Shown one piece after another: positions 1 through 8,586 of a stretch of DNA of 50,626 nucleotides (within the stretch, counting starts at the first letter, position 1; each line of letters begins with the position of its first letter). The notes beneath the pieces are model-generated. The model had not been told where the DNA came from and ran no database searches. It saw only the letters and a list, made by a program, of their open reading frames with translations. The position numbers and the translations under genes were made by a program. Source of the DNA: Oligoflexia bacterium (GTDB lineage Bacteria; Bdellovibrionota; UBA1018; CAIPTA01; JAALKR01); the NCBI GenBank assembly GCA_011087955.1, contig JAALKR010000004.1, positions 1-50,626 of the forward strand. Direction: 5' to 3'.

Positions 1-44
1 GAGTCTACTTAAAATTCTTTGGTCTGGGAAGATGGTGTAGTTAG

Positions 45-275
45 CGCGCTTACAATCAGAAGCCTGTTAATGATCGTCAGCGGTTGATCATTAATCGTAT
101 GCTTGAAGATGATTTTAAGAGTTTTATGAACACCTCAAAATACGCCAAGCTGGCCAAGTGCTCAAATGATACGGCGCTTCGTGATATTCAGGAGCTAAAG
201 GAACGTGGCGTCTTTATTCAAAACCCTGGCGGCGGACGCAGTACCAGTTACAGGTTGCCAGACCGGGAAGAATAA
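45..275 (+). pseudogene. C-terminal remnant of a Fic-family protein (winged-helix tail)
   Basis: The frame open from base 45 to the stop at 275 reads like the C-terminal end of Fic/DUF4172-type proteins: a PVNDRQR segment, then INRML, then a winged-helix-like stretch with AKLAKCSNDTALRDIQEL and a closing GGGRSTSYRL. The catalytic Fic motif would lie further upstream and is not in the window. An in-frame TAG at 42-44 blocks the frame, and the family-like sequence begins before the first possible start (TTG at 84), so this is probably a decayed or frameshifted gene rather than a short real one. A 63-residue protein starting at TTG 84 is the alternative. The family assignment is from memory of the C-terminal motif. 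There are only 5 bases to the convergent gene on the other strand. Confidence 0.5.
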
Positions 276-280
276 TGCGT

Positions 281-1210
281 TTAGAATTGCAGTTCCGGAC
301 TTCGACTGGGATTAACAAAAATTTTTCGGAAAAATTCTAGTTTATTCCCCTCAAGCTCCAACAAGTTCATGCCAAAATTATTGTTTAATTTTGCGCCAAG
401 GTCCACAAGACGCGGTTCCAATTGAGCATCAAACGCTTCATTATACTCAACTTCTGAAAAATCCATGCCAATTTCATCCTCAATCACTTTTAACCAAATG
501 GCACGAATCGATTCGTAGTCATTGATAAGAGTTGGTTGAAAATCTGGATCTGAAACCACAGCATAAATACCCATGCGCGCGCCTAGCATAGCCCACCGAC
601 CAAAGGCTTTATCTCGACCCACCGTTGCCCACACCAGCAGGCGTGAAAAGTTTGTATTTGCAATCGACTCTGGGAATTGTTTAGTGGGCACTCCATCCTC
701 AAGACAAAACTTTACCCCTTCACGAAAGCCTGCTCGAAATGCCTGGTAAGAAGAGCCCGATATCCAGAGAAAAGATGCGCAAAACTCCATGGGCTGATAG
801 CGAATTCCATAACAGAAATCTACGGAATATTTTTTCTCAACTGCATTTTCATGACTTTGCACAGATAGCAAGGCATCTCGATCCCAAAACTTAACGCCTC
901 CATTTCCATAAAAAAGTCCATTAACGTTATTCAGGCTTCCCCATGAAAAAACAACGTTAGGCAAAGTCTCCGCTGACGCAGGAACTTCTTGGTTAAGAAA
1001 ATTAGGATTAATGTAGTTGTCGCCATCAACTACAAAAAACCTTTGCGTTTCAGCATTTTTCGCGCTCTCCTTATGAGCCGCATCTAACCCCTTTATTCCA
1101 TGCACACGCCTTGCCTCAGGCCAAATTTTTTTTAGCTCTTCATAATGATAGTCTGCTGACGGTTCGTCATAAGACAAAAATATGCAGGAATAGTCTCTAG
1201 GTTTTTTCAT
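281..1210 (-). CDS. GT-A-like glycosyltransferase-type protein, paralogue of the fusion protein C-terminus (gene F)
   Basis: This is a 309-residue soluble protein without signal peptide or membrane segments. Residues 9-64 (CIFLSYDEPSAD, RRVHGIKG, FFVVDGDN) match the C-terminal domain of the 635-residue protein encoded at 16386-18293. The shared features include the opening FLSYDE, a RVHGxKG turn and a DGD triplet at residues 62-64 resembling the DxD metal/nucleotide-sugar motif of GT-A enzymes. NNVNGLFYGNGGVK and AFRAGFREGVK are also shared with that paralogue. A glycosyltransferase role is inferred from the fold-like motif only; donor and acceptor are unknown. It starts 5 bases after the tsaC stop and is probably co-transcribed with it. 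The ATG start at 1210 is the first in the frame. Confidence 0.6.
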   Translation of the reverse strand: MKKPRDYSCIFLSYDEPSADYHYEELKKIWPEARRVHGIKGLDAAHKESAKNAETQRFFVVDGDNYINPNFLNQEVPASAETLPNVVFSWGSLNNVNGLFYGNGGVKFWDRDALLSVQSHENAVEKKYSVDFCYGIRYQPMEFCASFLWISGSSYQAFRAGFREGVKFCLEDGVPTKQFPESIANTNFSRLLVWATVGRDKAFGRWAMLGARMGIYAVVSDPDFQPTLINDYESIRAIWLKVIEDEIGMDFSEVEYNEAFDAQLEPRLVDLGAKLNNNFGMNLLELEGNKLEFFRKIFVNPSRSPELQF

Positions 1211-1215
1211 TATAA

Positions 1216-2175
1216 TTAATAACTAGGGCTCCTTTCTGCCGCCCGGTGGAGTCGATCCAGTAGAGCCTCCCAAACTTCACCTTTCATATATTCCTTAACA
1301 TAAAATACCACGGACTTTCCTCCTGCCTCCTGAGAAATTTTATGCATCCTACTATATAGCTCTCTTGCTACAAGCAGTGGGTCTTTGGAACTAAATCGAA
1401 GCTCAATGCTAGAACTAGTTCCCGAAAGTGATTCTCCCTCCTTAAGAATAAAAAGCTTTGAATCCATCCGATAATGGGTTTCTTCCTGCCCTGGGCTAGC
1501 AGATTTCCCTTCACCAAATGTTATTTCAGTCTCGATGCCTTTAGATTCGAGTAGGCTTTTAATTCCGCTACGAGTTATAATTCCCTTGCGTAATATGGAC
1601 ACTTTAGAACAACCACCTTCTTCTCCTACGCGAATTACGGTCGATTCAATTCCAATATTGGCCTTACCTCCATCCAAAACAAATAGATCCGGAAAATTTT
1701 TACGAACATGCTCAGCCATGGACGGACTTGTTCGAGAAAATAAATTTGCACTGGGCGCCGCTAACGGCTCGCCCACCGCCTGAATCAAATCTCTGGCTAC
1801 TGGATGACTAGGGAAACGTATCCCTACACTTTCGAGCCCTGCCGTTATTAAGTCATCTACAAGCACTTTATTTTTCTTTACAACTATAGTTAATGGACCA
1901 GGCCAAAATTTTTCGGCCAAAATGTCACAAACTTCCAACCATTCGCTAGACAAATTCCGCGCAGAATCAACGTCTGCAACATGAACAATTAAGGGGTCAA
2001 ATAGAGGGCGCTGCTTACAAGCGAAAATATTCTTTAGCGCAGACTGGGAAGAAATTTTACCTGCTAAACCATAAACCGTTTCTGTAGGCATCCCCACTAA
2101 CTCACCCTGATTTAGCAAGTTCACCGCTTGGTTTAACAGGCGTGCCGCCTTTTTGATCTCTGTGTCTGACGTCAT
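1216..2175 (-). CDS. tsaC: L-threonylcarbamoyladenylate synthase, Sua5/YrdC type
   Basis: This enzyme makes threonylcarbamoyl-AMP from threonine, bicarbonate and ATP, the first step of t6A formation at position 37 of ANN-decoding tRNAs. Residues 9-205 carry the YrdC core: GELVGMPTETVYGLAG near the N-terminus, a KQRP segment, DPLIVHV, FWPGPLTIV and a late SANLFSRTSP. The 319-residue length and the extra region after about residue 215 fit the longer Sua5 form, which has a C-terminal domain, rather than the short TsaC form. The ATG at 2175 is preceded by AGGA at a good distance. The divergent neighbour starts 64 bases away, so the two share a promoter region. Family assignment is firm; the symbol could equally be sua5. 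Confidence 0.93.
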   Translation of the reverse strand: MTSDTEIKKAARLLNQAVNLLNQGELVGMPTETVYGLAGKISSQSALKNIFACKQRPLFDPLIVHVADVDSARNLSSEWLEVCDILAEKFWPGPLTIVVKKNKVLVDDLITAGLESVGIRFPSHPVARDLIQAVGEPLAAPSANLFSRTSPSMAEHVRKNFPDLFVLDGGKANIGIESTVIRVGEEGGCSKVSILRKGIITRSGIKSLLESKGIETEITFGEGKSASPGQEETHYRMDSKLFILKEGESLSGTSSSIELRFSSKDPLLVARELYSRMHKISQEAGGKSVVFYVKEYMKGEVWEALLDRLHRAAERSPSY

Positions 2176-2239
2176 AATTATCCTAAAGCCTCAATAGAAA
2201 TCTCTGATATCATAAATACAGGACATTGAAAGGCCAGGA

Positions 2240-2764
2240 TTGAAAACTCGCTATCTAAAATACAGTGTTTCTGTTTTTATTGTTTTCCACTTGGTTTGTG
2301 TGATGTTTGTACCGAATTCTACCTCTTACACGGGACAAAAATTAGAAAAATATATTCTTCCCTATATGTACCATCTTGGACTTAGCGGAGCATGGTCGTT
2401 TTTTGCACCCGAACCATTTTCCCCGCCGATGCATTTAGATTATGTTGTCACTATTAAAAATAGAGCTCCAATTACAGGAAGATTCCCTGCCGAGAAAGAT
2501 GATTTCTTTTTTCGTGCTCGGCAAAACCGACGAGTTTCAATCGCCAAATTCATGATGCAAGACACAGCTAATGTTGAATTTATGTTCGTTAATTATCTTT
2601 GCAAAAAATATGGTGGCGCATTGTCTGCAAAGGTATGGGTAGTTCAAGGACTTCAACCTGATTTTGATTCCGTAAGAAACAGTGAGGAAAAGATATCTAA
2701 AACAATCGATGAAATAACTGAATTCTCCGGAGAGTTCGCTTGCCAAGAGAACTCAGATGCTTAA
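2240..2764 (+). CDS. Small membrane-anchored protein paired with an HTTM protein
   Basis: The product has 174 residues with one N-terminal hydrophobic segment (about residues 8-25) and a soluble remainder, so it is probably anchored with its bulk outside the cytoplasm. Residues 49-60 (LSGAWSFFAPEP) resemble a WxxFAPxP signature I recall in small proteins encoded beside HTTM-domain proteins. It starts at a TTG (2240) behind a weak AGG and overlaps the downstream HTTM gene by 8 bases, which suggests translational coupling and a joint function. I do not recognise a defined family and no catalytic motif is visible. The divergent tsaC lies 64 bases upstream. Confidence 0.6.
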   Translation: MKTRYLKYSVSVFIVFHLVCVMFVPNSTSYTGQKLEKYILPYMYHLGLSGAWSFFAPEPFSPPMHLDYVVTIKNRAPITGRFPAEKDDFFFRARQNRRVSIAKFMMQDTANVEFMFVNYLCKKYGGALSAKVWVVQGLQPDFDSVRNSEEKISKTIDEITEFSGEFACQENSDA

Positions 2765-3716
2765 AAGGATAATTGAAAAGACCTGGCATCACTGGGAAGC
2801 TTTTTGGTTTACGCAAAAGGACTATGATCTTGTCGCTACTTTTCGTGTGTGTTTTGCAGCCATTATGTTTACCTACTATTTCAGCCGCATCCCTGACATC
2901 GAGTTATTTTTTACCAACACTGGATTCCTACCAACTTCCTACATGCCTAGTCACGCATTCTTTAAGCAACACTTTACAGCTCTAGCATGGATCGATAACG
3001 TCACTTGGCTCCAACTTATTCATGGCGTTTTCTTACTCTCGCTATTAACAATGGCGCTAGGGATTTATGTCCGCTATTCGGCAATCATTGCATGGCTTTT
3101 GCATTTAATGTTTGTCGCCCGCAATCCGGCTGTTCAATATGGCGCAGATCTTGTCGCATCATTTTATTTTTTATATTTTTGTTTTGTTACGGCCGACTCT
3201 CGTTTCACTCTATTAAAGAGAAAGAACGGAAAAGAACCAAGTGAGGCCACTCAGATTATTCATTCTGTTGCGTTAAATTTGATGCGAATTCAACTTTGCG
3301 TAATCTATTTTTATTCAGGAATTTCAAAATTAAAGGGGGTTCGGTGGTGGAATGGCTCAGCCATTTGGGACGTTTTTACAATGGAGGGATTAGTCCGGTG
3401 GGACTTAAGTTTTATCGCATATTTTCCACATATTTTGGTAGCTGCCTGTTACCTAACAATTCTTTGGGAAGTATACTTCCCCGCTCTTATATGGACCAAA
3501 GTCGCTCGTTTGCCATTAATTATCGTTGGAGTATTAATGCATATAGGCTTTGGTATATTTATTAATATCCCGAATTTTGGAGTATTGATTGTCAGCCTGT
3601 ATATTTTATTTTTACGTGAAGAAGAGCTAAATTGGCTACTTCAAAAAATGAGGTCCATATGTATAGTGTTTCTCCCTTTAGAATCTCGTTTGCTGAAACG
3701 GACGCAATGGGAATAG
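2757..3716 (+). CDS. HTTM-domain integral membrane protein
   Basis: This is a 319-residue polytopic membrane protein with about seven to eight hydrophobic segments. It resembles HTTM proteins, the family that includes the membrane part of vitamin-K-dependent gamma-carboxylase. Supporting stretches are the early DLVATFRVCFA helix, RNPAVQYGADLVASFYF, and YFYSGISKLKGVRWWNGSAIW, which fits the usual Y-SG-K-W-G pattern. The large lumenal carboxylase region of true GGCX is absent, so the reaction, if any, is unknown. It lies between its 174-residue partner (8-base overlap) and a thioesterase that begins inside its 3' end. The nearby menaquinone operon is suggestive, since gamma-carboxylases use vitamin K quinones, but that link is speculation. 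Confidence 0.75.
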   Translation: MLKRIIEKTWHHWEAFWFTQKDYDLVATFRVCFAAIMFTYYFSRIPDIELFFTNTGFLPTSYMPSHAFFKQHFTALAWIDNVTWLQLIHGVFLLSLLTMALGIYVRYSAIIAWLLHLMFVARNPAVQYGADLVASFYFLYFCFVTADSRFTLLKRKNGKEPSEATQIIHSVALNLMRIQLCVIYFYSGISKLKGVRWWNGSAIWDVFTMEGLVRWDLSFIAYFPHILVAACYLTILWEVYFPALIWTKVARLPLIIVGVLMHIGFGIFINIPNFGVLIVSLYILFLREEELNWLLQKMRSICIVFLPLESRLLKRTQWE

Positions 3717-4126
3717 TCCATCACTCCAATCACAATCGATTCTTTGAACGTGGACGTATTGAATTTCTCCGCTTGGCAGGGATTTCCTATGCAGAGATGG
3801 CAGGTCAGGGCATACATCTCCCCGTGCTAAGAACTGAGTGCCGATATAAACGAGCCATCCGTTTTGATGATTTGATTCTTGTTGAAAGTAGGATTTCTCG
3901 GTTAAGCAAAGCTCGCCTTGAATTCGCTTATCGCATCTATCGAGTCGATCAAGATAGGGGGCATGAAATGCTAAATGAGCCATTTTCAAGCTCGAAAGAT
4001 TTACTCGCTGAAGGAGCTAGCGAGCACTGTTGCCTAACCTCGGACGGGAAACCTCAACGGATCCCCCCTCAGACCCTGGATGTATTAAATAAATTTTATA
4101 GCTCGAATACCTTTGCAAAGCTTTGA
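3659..4126 (+). CDS. Hotdog-fold acyl-CoA thioesterase, candidate DHNA-CoA hydrolase
   Basis: The 155-residue protein belongs to the 4-hydroxybenzoyl-CoA/YbgC thioesterase family. The diagnostic N-terminal block is FAETDAMGIVHHSN followed by RFFERGRIEFL, with the catalytic Asp in ETDAMG. A start at ATG 3659 is preferred because AGG lies 5 bases upstream; a TTG at 3632 would add nine residues with no support. The gene begins inside the 3' end of the HTTM gene. The classical menaquinone route needs a thioesterase to hydrolyse 1,4-dihydroxy-2-naphthoyl-CoA, and 4HBT-type enzymes perform this in cyanobacteria. The position 54 bases ahead of the map-men operon therefore makes a MenI role plausible, but the sequence alone does not prove the substrate. 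Confidence 0.82.
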   Translation: MYSVSPFRISFAETDAMGIVHHSNHNRFFERGRIEFLRLAGISYAEMAGQGIHLPVLRTECRYKRAIRFDDLILVESRISRLSKARLEFAYRIYRVDQDRGHEMLNEPFSSSKDLLAEGASEHCCLTSDGKPQRIPPQTLDVLNKFYSSNTFAKL

Positions 4127-4180
4127 ACGTAGTATTTTTGTATATTATGTAGTAGGTTCCAGGTCAGGAACTAGCCAAAA

Positions 4181-4936
4181 ATGATCTCAATTAAGTCAGC
4201 TAGAGAAATTAAACTAATGCGAGCTGCTGGAAAGCTCGCAGCAGAGTGCCTTCAAGAAATGTTGGCCATGGTGAAACCCGGAGCCATCCCGCTTGAGATT
4301 GATAAGGCCTGCTATGAATGGACGAAAGCCAGAGGCGCTGTTCCTGCTCCTTTAAATTACCATGGATTTCCGAATAGTCTTTGTGTATCTGTAAACCATG
4401 TTGTTTGCCACGGGATTCCAACCGATCGTCCGTTTCAAGATGGAGACATTGTAAACTTGGACGTAACGCCTATCCTCAACGGTTACCATGGGGATACCAA
4501 TGCTACCGTCATTGTCGGCTCGGTCCCGGATAGGGTAGTTGAATTAGTCGACACTGCCAAAGAAGGCATGTGGCGTGGGATCCGGGCCGTAAAGCCTGGG
4601 GCCACACTTGGCGATATTGGCCATGCAATACAAACATTCGTCGAAAAAAAGAATTTTTCTGTTGTTGTCGATTACTGTGGGCACGGGATTGGAAGGGAGT
4701 TCCATGAAGACCCCATGGTTGTGCATGTTGGAAAACCCGGTCGAGGTCACGTTCTTAGAGAAGGAATGACTTTCACTATTGAGCCAATGGTTAACATGGG
4801 GACCTCAGAAACAGTTCTCGATAAAATTGATGGATGGACTGTTTATACTGCCGACGGACAATTATCCGCCCAATTCGAACATACTCTTCTGGTTACAACC
4901 TACGGTGTTGAAGTCCTTACTACCTTGGACGCGTAG
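4181..4936 (+). CDS. map: Type I methionine aminopeptidase
   Basis: This enzyme removes the initiator methionine from nascent proteins. It is 251 residues long, the normal size for bacterial type I enzymes without extensions. The metal ligands are recognisable in order: D of VNLDVTP, D of YHGDTNAT, H of YCGHGIG, E of TIEPMV and the E of QFEHTLL. The N-terminal IKSAREIKLMRAAGKLAAE is also typical. The ATG at 4181 is 54 bases after the thioesterase stop, and menF begins 2 bases after its end. Map is therefore the first gene of the packed menaquinone transcription unit, an association that looks organisational rather than biochemical. Confidence 0.97.
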   Translation: MISIKSAREIKLMRAAGKLAAECLQEMLAMVKPGAIPLEIDKACYEWTKARGAVPAPLNYHGFPNSLCVSVNHVVCHGIPTDRPFQDGDIVNLDVTPILNGYHGDTNATVIVGSVPDRVVELVDTAKEGMWRGIRAVKPGATLGDIGHAIQTFVEKKNFSVVVDYCGHGIGREFHEDPMVVHVGKPGRGHVLREGMTFTIEPMVNMGTSETVLDKIDGWTVYTADGQLSAQFEHTLLVTTYGVEVLTTLDA

Positions 4937-4938
4937 TT

Positions 4939-6090
4939 ATGGATAATGCGATCTCGCTAATAGCTTCGCACGTAAAAGAAAGATCCCCTTTTTTGCTGCT
5001 TAAGCATGTTGATAGGCGGCATTCGTTTAATAAATTAAGCCCACTTGGCCCTGTTTCTGCCCGCTCATTCTCTGCCCTCTACCCATTGGTTCAAAAATTA
5101 AATTGCAAAGTTGTACTAGGCGCAAAATTTCCTTGCCGCAGCACAAAGCCACTTTCCTCGGAATGGTCAAGTTTACCAAATTATTTTATGTGGATTATCG
5201 CCGAATCCTATGAGGTGGAAGTACCTTCTGCAGAGCTCGAGCCGAGAAAAGAAAAAAAAATTGGGCCTCTTAGCTTAACACCATCAAGTAGCGTGGTCCG
5301 AGACGCTATAAAGAGGATCTTGGAGAAAAGCAACTCTAAGCTCATAGACAAAATTGTTGCTAGCCAAGTATTTAAACTAGATAAACCAATTTCCCAACTT
5401 AATTTAAACTCCTCCTTTCCCCAAATTTATTCCATTCATGGTGGCTATCCGTTCGCTTTTCAGTTTGGAAATGAAAATCTATTTTTAGGCTCTAGCCCTG
5501 AACATTTGGCCATATATAAAAACGGAGACTTAACCGTACCTTCCATTGCAGGAACAGTGGAGTTTAATGGCTCGGAAAATGCGGCCAGAAACTCACTTTT
5601 AAAGAACCCACGCTTAGTACGAGAACAACAAATAGTTATAAGCTTTATTTCTGCAACGCTACAGAAATTTTCTCCTCAAATCAAAGTAGAGGGTCCATCG
5701 ATTGCATCGAATGGAAATCTACGGCACCTAAGCTCCCAGGTGACTGCGCAAAAAATTGGGCTCAAGGATGTTTTTTCCGCACTAGATTTTCTCCACCCAA
5801 CCCCTGCCCTGTCTGGATACCCACAATCGAGCGCTTTGGAATTTCTGGAACACACAGAGCCTTACAATCGTGGGCTTTATGCTAGCCCCATAGGCATTTT
5901 AGACTTAGCACAAAATAAGATGGAATTACTGATAGGAATTCGTTCTGCACTCCTCACTTCAGAGGCAAGTTATTATTTTGCAGGCGCTGGCGTTTTGGCC
6001 GATTCAGACCCTATAGAAGAAGAAAATGAAATTTCGCGTAAGGCGCAGCTCTTATTCAAGAAGCTCCTCTTCAACCGAATAGTTGATTAA
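4939..6090 (+). CDS. menF: Isochorismate synthase (menaquinone pathway)
   Basis: This chorismate-binding enzyme converts chorismate to isochorismate, the entry step to menaquinone. The 383-residue protein has the family blocks in order: SSPEHL (185-190), PSIAGT (201-206), HPTPA (286-290), YNRGLYASPIG (309-319) and a C-terminal FAGAGVLADSDP (347-358). The N-terminal part is short and poorly conserved, as is common in MenF. Anthranilate or aminodeoxychorismate synthase is the alternative, but menD follows after only 2 bases and the whole men set follows in order, which decides for MenF. It begins 2 bases after map. Confidence 0.93.
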   Translation: MDNAISLIASHVKERSPFLLLKHVDRRHSFNKLSPLGPVSARSFSALYPLVQKLNCKVVLGAKFPCRSTKPLSSEWSSLPNYFMWIIAESYEVEVPSAELEPRKEKKIGPLSLTPSSSVVRDAIKRILEKSNSKLIDKIVASQVFKLDKPISQLNLNSSFPQIYSIHGGYPFAFQFGNENLFLGSSPEHLAIYKNGDLTVPSIAGTVEFNGSENAARNSLLKNPRLVREQQIVISFISATLQKFSPQIKVEGPSIASNGNLRHLSSQVTAQKIGLKDVFSALDFLHPTPALSGYPQSSALEFLEHTEPYNRGLYASPIGILDLAQNKMELLIGIRSALLTSEASYYFAGAGVLADSDPIEEENEISRKAQLLFKKLLFNRIVD

Positions 6091-6092
6091 AA

Positions 6093-7826
6093 ATGAATAT
6101 GCACTCCTCACTAAGCGAGCTTCAAGCCGACATCACAGCTAAACTTCTAGTCCACCTAGGTGTCGAAAAATTTTATTACTCGCCCGGATTTCGTAACGCC
6201 TCATTTGTGCGCTCTTTTTCAAAAGAGTATCTACTAAAAGAATCCCTCTCATCGGATACTGTGATACCGGGTACTACGACATCAGTTACCGCTATATTAG
6301 ATGAGCGCGGGCTAGCGTTTACTGGAATCGGCGAGTTTAAAAAATCCGCAAAGCCTGCGGTAATTTGCGTCACTTCCGGCACCGCAGTCGGAAACTTGCT
6401 CCCTGGAATCATGGAGGCTCACAAGTCAAAAATCCCGCTAATTCTAATTACTGCTGACCGAGAAGCACACGAACATAGACTTAATGCAAATCAAACCATT
6501 AAACAAGCTAATATCTTTAAACCGTTTGTCCGGTACTCTGAACACTTTGAGCTTGATAACGACCCTGATGCTAACAATAATATTGATGTCGATATTAAGA
6601 GATTAAAGTTTATCCTCTCAAACGCATACCAAGAAGCCATCAGCGACAACCCTGGGCCTGTTCATGTGAACATCGCGGTTCCAGATCCAAACACAAAAAA
6701 TCAAGCAAGTGAATTATTCACAGAGGATGCGTTACCAACAAAGGAAGTAACAAAAAATTTTGACCAAGGCATAGCCCAAGAGATCATTAATAAACTTGGA
6801 GAGAGCCCAAAATCTGCAATAATCATTGGAATTTTTCCTTTCACTGAGGAGGAAAAAAGGCAGCTTGTTGAGCTATCCGAAAAAACTGAGTCAATGCTTA
6901 TCGCAGAAGGCCTGCTCTCAGCCGATCTAAAAAATAGTTCTGTAATTAATCCTGAATATCTCACTGATGAGAATAGGTTGTTCGATTACGCACTCTATTT
7001 TGGATATGATTTTATTGAACGGAGAAACCGAGATCGACTCCGCAAACTAGCTCATAATCTAATTAGAATTTCTGACATGAATGATTGTATTGATTCTCTT
7101 CCCAGTGCAATTCAAACTTTTTCTCATCTAGTTCCAAAGTCTGTAGCTTGCGACAGTGGGTTCAAAAGGATTACGCACTCTATGTGTGACTCAATTAGGC
7201 TAAAGCGAGCTACGTATTTGAGCAAGGAGGATAGTAGCAGTATTTCAGAGCCCATGTTCCATTTTATTGCATCCGATTTTTGGGAAAATTCTGAGCTTTT
7301 TCTTGCCAACAGTATGATCCCTCGTGATTTTTCCGCATTTGCAATGCTTAAAGTACCAAAACCTCTGCGCGTACATTTTAATCGAGGGGTGAGTGGCATC
7401 GATGGAATTTTGCACACTTGTTTAGGTGTTGGCCTAGGCTCCTCCCATAAAGCTCCGTCAGTAATTAGGAGAATTCAACTGGTAATTGGAGATTTGTCGT
7501 TTTTGCATGACATCAGTGCTTTAACTGCTCTGCAGGAGTATTCCGACCGATTGAATTTTTCCGTCTGGGTCTTAAATAATGGTGGGGGTGAAATTTTTCG
7601 AAACGTAGCAGATGCGAGTACGCTTTTGACAACCCCATTTAAAATAGATTTTGAGCAAATAAGTCGCGCAGCAAATTTAGAATTCGCACACATAACTACT
7701 TGCAGTGAGCTAGAGGACTCATTAAAAATCGCCTCAACCTCTAAAATAGGTATCCGGATTTTTGAAATAAAAATTGATCCAGTTAAAAACGAGAAACATA
7801 GAAGGGAATGCGGTAAAATTGTTTGA
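6093..7826 (+). CDS. menD: SEPHCHC synthase, thiamine-diphosphate enzyme
   Basis: MenD condenses isochorismate with the succinic semialdehyde-ThDP adduct derived from 2-oxoglutarate, giving 2-succinyl-5-enolpyruvyl-6-hydroxy-3-cyclohexene-1-carboxylate. The 577-residue length is normal. Near residue 68 is the LDERGLAF block, whose Glu activates the cofactor. VICVTSGTAVGNLLPGIMEA and PLILITADR follow, and near residue 466 GDLSFLHD with NNGGGEIF forms the ThDP/Mg site. The gene follows menF after 2 bases, and the downstream menH start lies at or inside its 3' end. No truncation or missing key residue was noticed. Confidence 0.96.
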   Translation: MNMHSSLSELQADITAKLLVHLGVEKFYYSPGFRNASFVRSFSKEYLLKESLSSDTVIPGTTTSVTAILDERGLAFTGIGEFKKSAKPAVICVTSGTAVGNLLPGIMEAHKSKIPLILITADREAHEHRLNANQTIKQANIFKPFVRYSEHFELDNDPDANNNIDVDIKRLKFILSNAYQEAISDNPGPVHVNIAVPDPNTKNQASELFTEDALPTKEVTKNFDQGIAQEIINKLGESPKSAIIIGIFPFTEEEKRQLVELSEKTESMLIAEGLLSADLKNSSVINPEYLTDENRLFDYALYFGYDFIERRNRDRLRKLAHNLIRISDMNDCIDSLPSAIQTFSHLVPKSVACDSGFKRITHSMCDSIRLKRATYLSKEDSSSISEPMFHFIASDFWENSELFLANSMIPRDFSAFAMLKVPKPLRVHFNRGVSGIDGILHTCLGVGLGSSHKAPSVIRRIQLVIGDLSFLHDISALTALQEYSDRLNFSVWVLNNGGGEIFRNVADASTLLTTPFKIDFEQISRAANLEFAHITTCSELEDSLKIASTSKIGIRIFEIKIDPVKNEKHRRECGKIV

Positions 7827-8586
7827 GCGAAGCATTTTTTGCATCCACGGCTTTGGGGGGAGTGCTACTGATTGGGAAAGGCTCCCACTCCTAAGCGCAT
7901 CAAGCATCAATTCATTAAATAATTTTAGTTTTGCTAAGATTCCCAAGCATTCGAACTATAGAGTCGATGAATCAATGGGGCTCGCAAAGACGGTTGTGGA
8001 CCTTTGTGAGCAGTTCAATAGGATTGAATCTAAAGAGATTTACTTGATGGGCTATTCAATGGGTGGAAGACTCGCGCTACTCATGGCAGGCTCTAGACTG
8101 CTCCCAAAGCTATCTGGAATAATTTTAATCTCTAGTGGACTAGGAAGGCTCAGTGATTCGGAAAGGGCCCTTCGCAGGAAGCGCGATTTATTGCATGCAA
8201 AGGCGCTTATCGAGGACCCTCTGTCTTTCTGGCAATCCTGGTACGAAGAGCCAATTTTCTGCTCGACTAAGTCACTTGCCGCAAATGATTTTGATAGCTT
8301 GATATCTCAAAAATTGCGGCACAATAGCATGGAGCTAGCAAAGGCACTGCAAGAATTTAGCCCAGCAAACCATGGAGACCTCACTAGATCTTTGCCTTCT
8401 GAAATGCCTGTGCTTTTTCTTGCAGGAAGTGATGATATCAAGTACGTATCGGAGGGAAAGAAACTGGTAGAAAGACACGGACTTACGTCGTTTGTAGAGA
8501 TTGAAAACGCATCGCACTCGCTACTATGGGAGCAGCCTACCGCAACCTCAGAGGCAATTTCAAATTGGTTACAAAGAGCGAATTAA
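7819..8586 (+). CDS. menH: SHCHC synthase, alpha/beta hydrolase
   Basis: MenH removes pyruvate from the MenD product to give 2-succinyl-6-hydroxy-2,4-cyclohexadiene-1-carboxylate. The protein shows the alpha/beta-hydrolase pattern: FCIHGFGGSATDW (oxyanion region), the nucleophile elbow GYSMGGR and a C-terminal His in NASHSLLWEQP. The catalytic Asp probably lies near AGSDDIKY. I favour the TTG at 7819, 8 bases before the menD stop, since GAAGGGA stands upstream; a TTG at 7774 would add 15 non-conserved residues. The length is then 255 residues. Assignment as MenH rather than another hydrolase rests on the operon context plus this motif set. Confidence 0.88.
   Translation: MFERSIFCIHGFGGSATDWERLPLLSASSINSLNNFSFAKIPKHSNYRVDESMGLAKTVVDLCEQFNRIESKEIYLMGYSMGGRLALLMAGSRLLPKLSGIILISSGLGRLSDSERALRRKRDLLHAKALIEDPLSFWQSWYEEPIFCSTKSLAANDFDSLISQKLRHNSMELAKALQEFSPANHGDLTRSLPSEMPVLFLAGSDDIKYVSEGKKLVERHGLTSFVEIENASHSLLWEQPTATSEAISNWLQRAN

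Noticed and set aside
4123-4151. Promoter before map (TTGAAC ... TATGTA)
   Set aside because: The -10 match is poor and the region is simply AT-rich; not strong enough to list as a feature.
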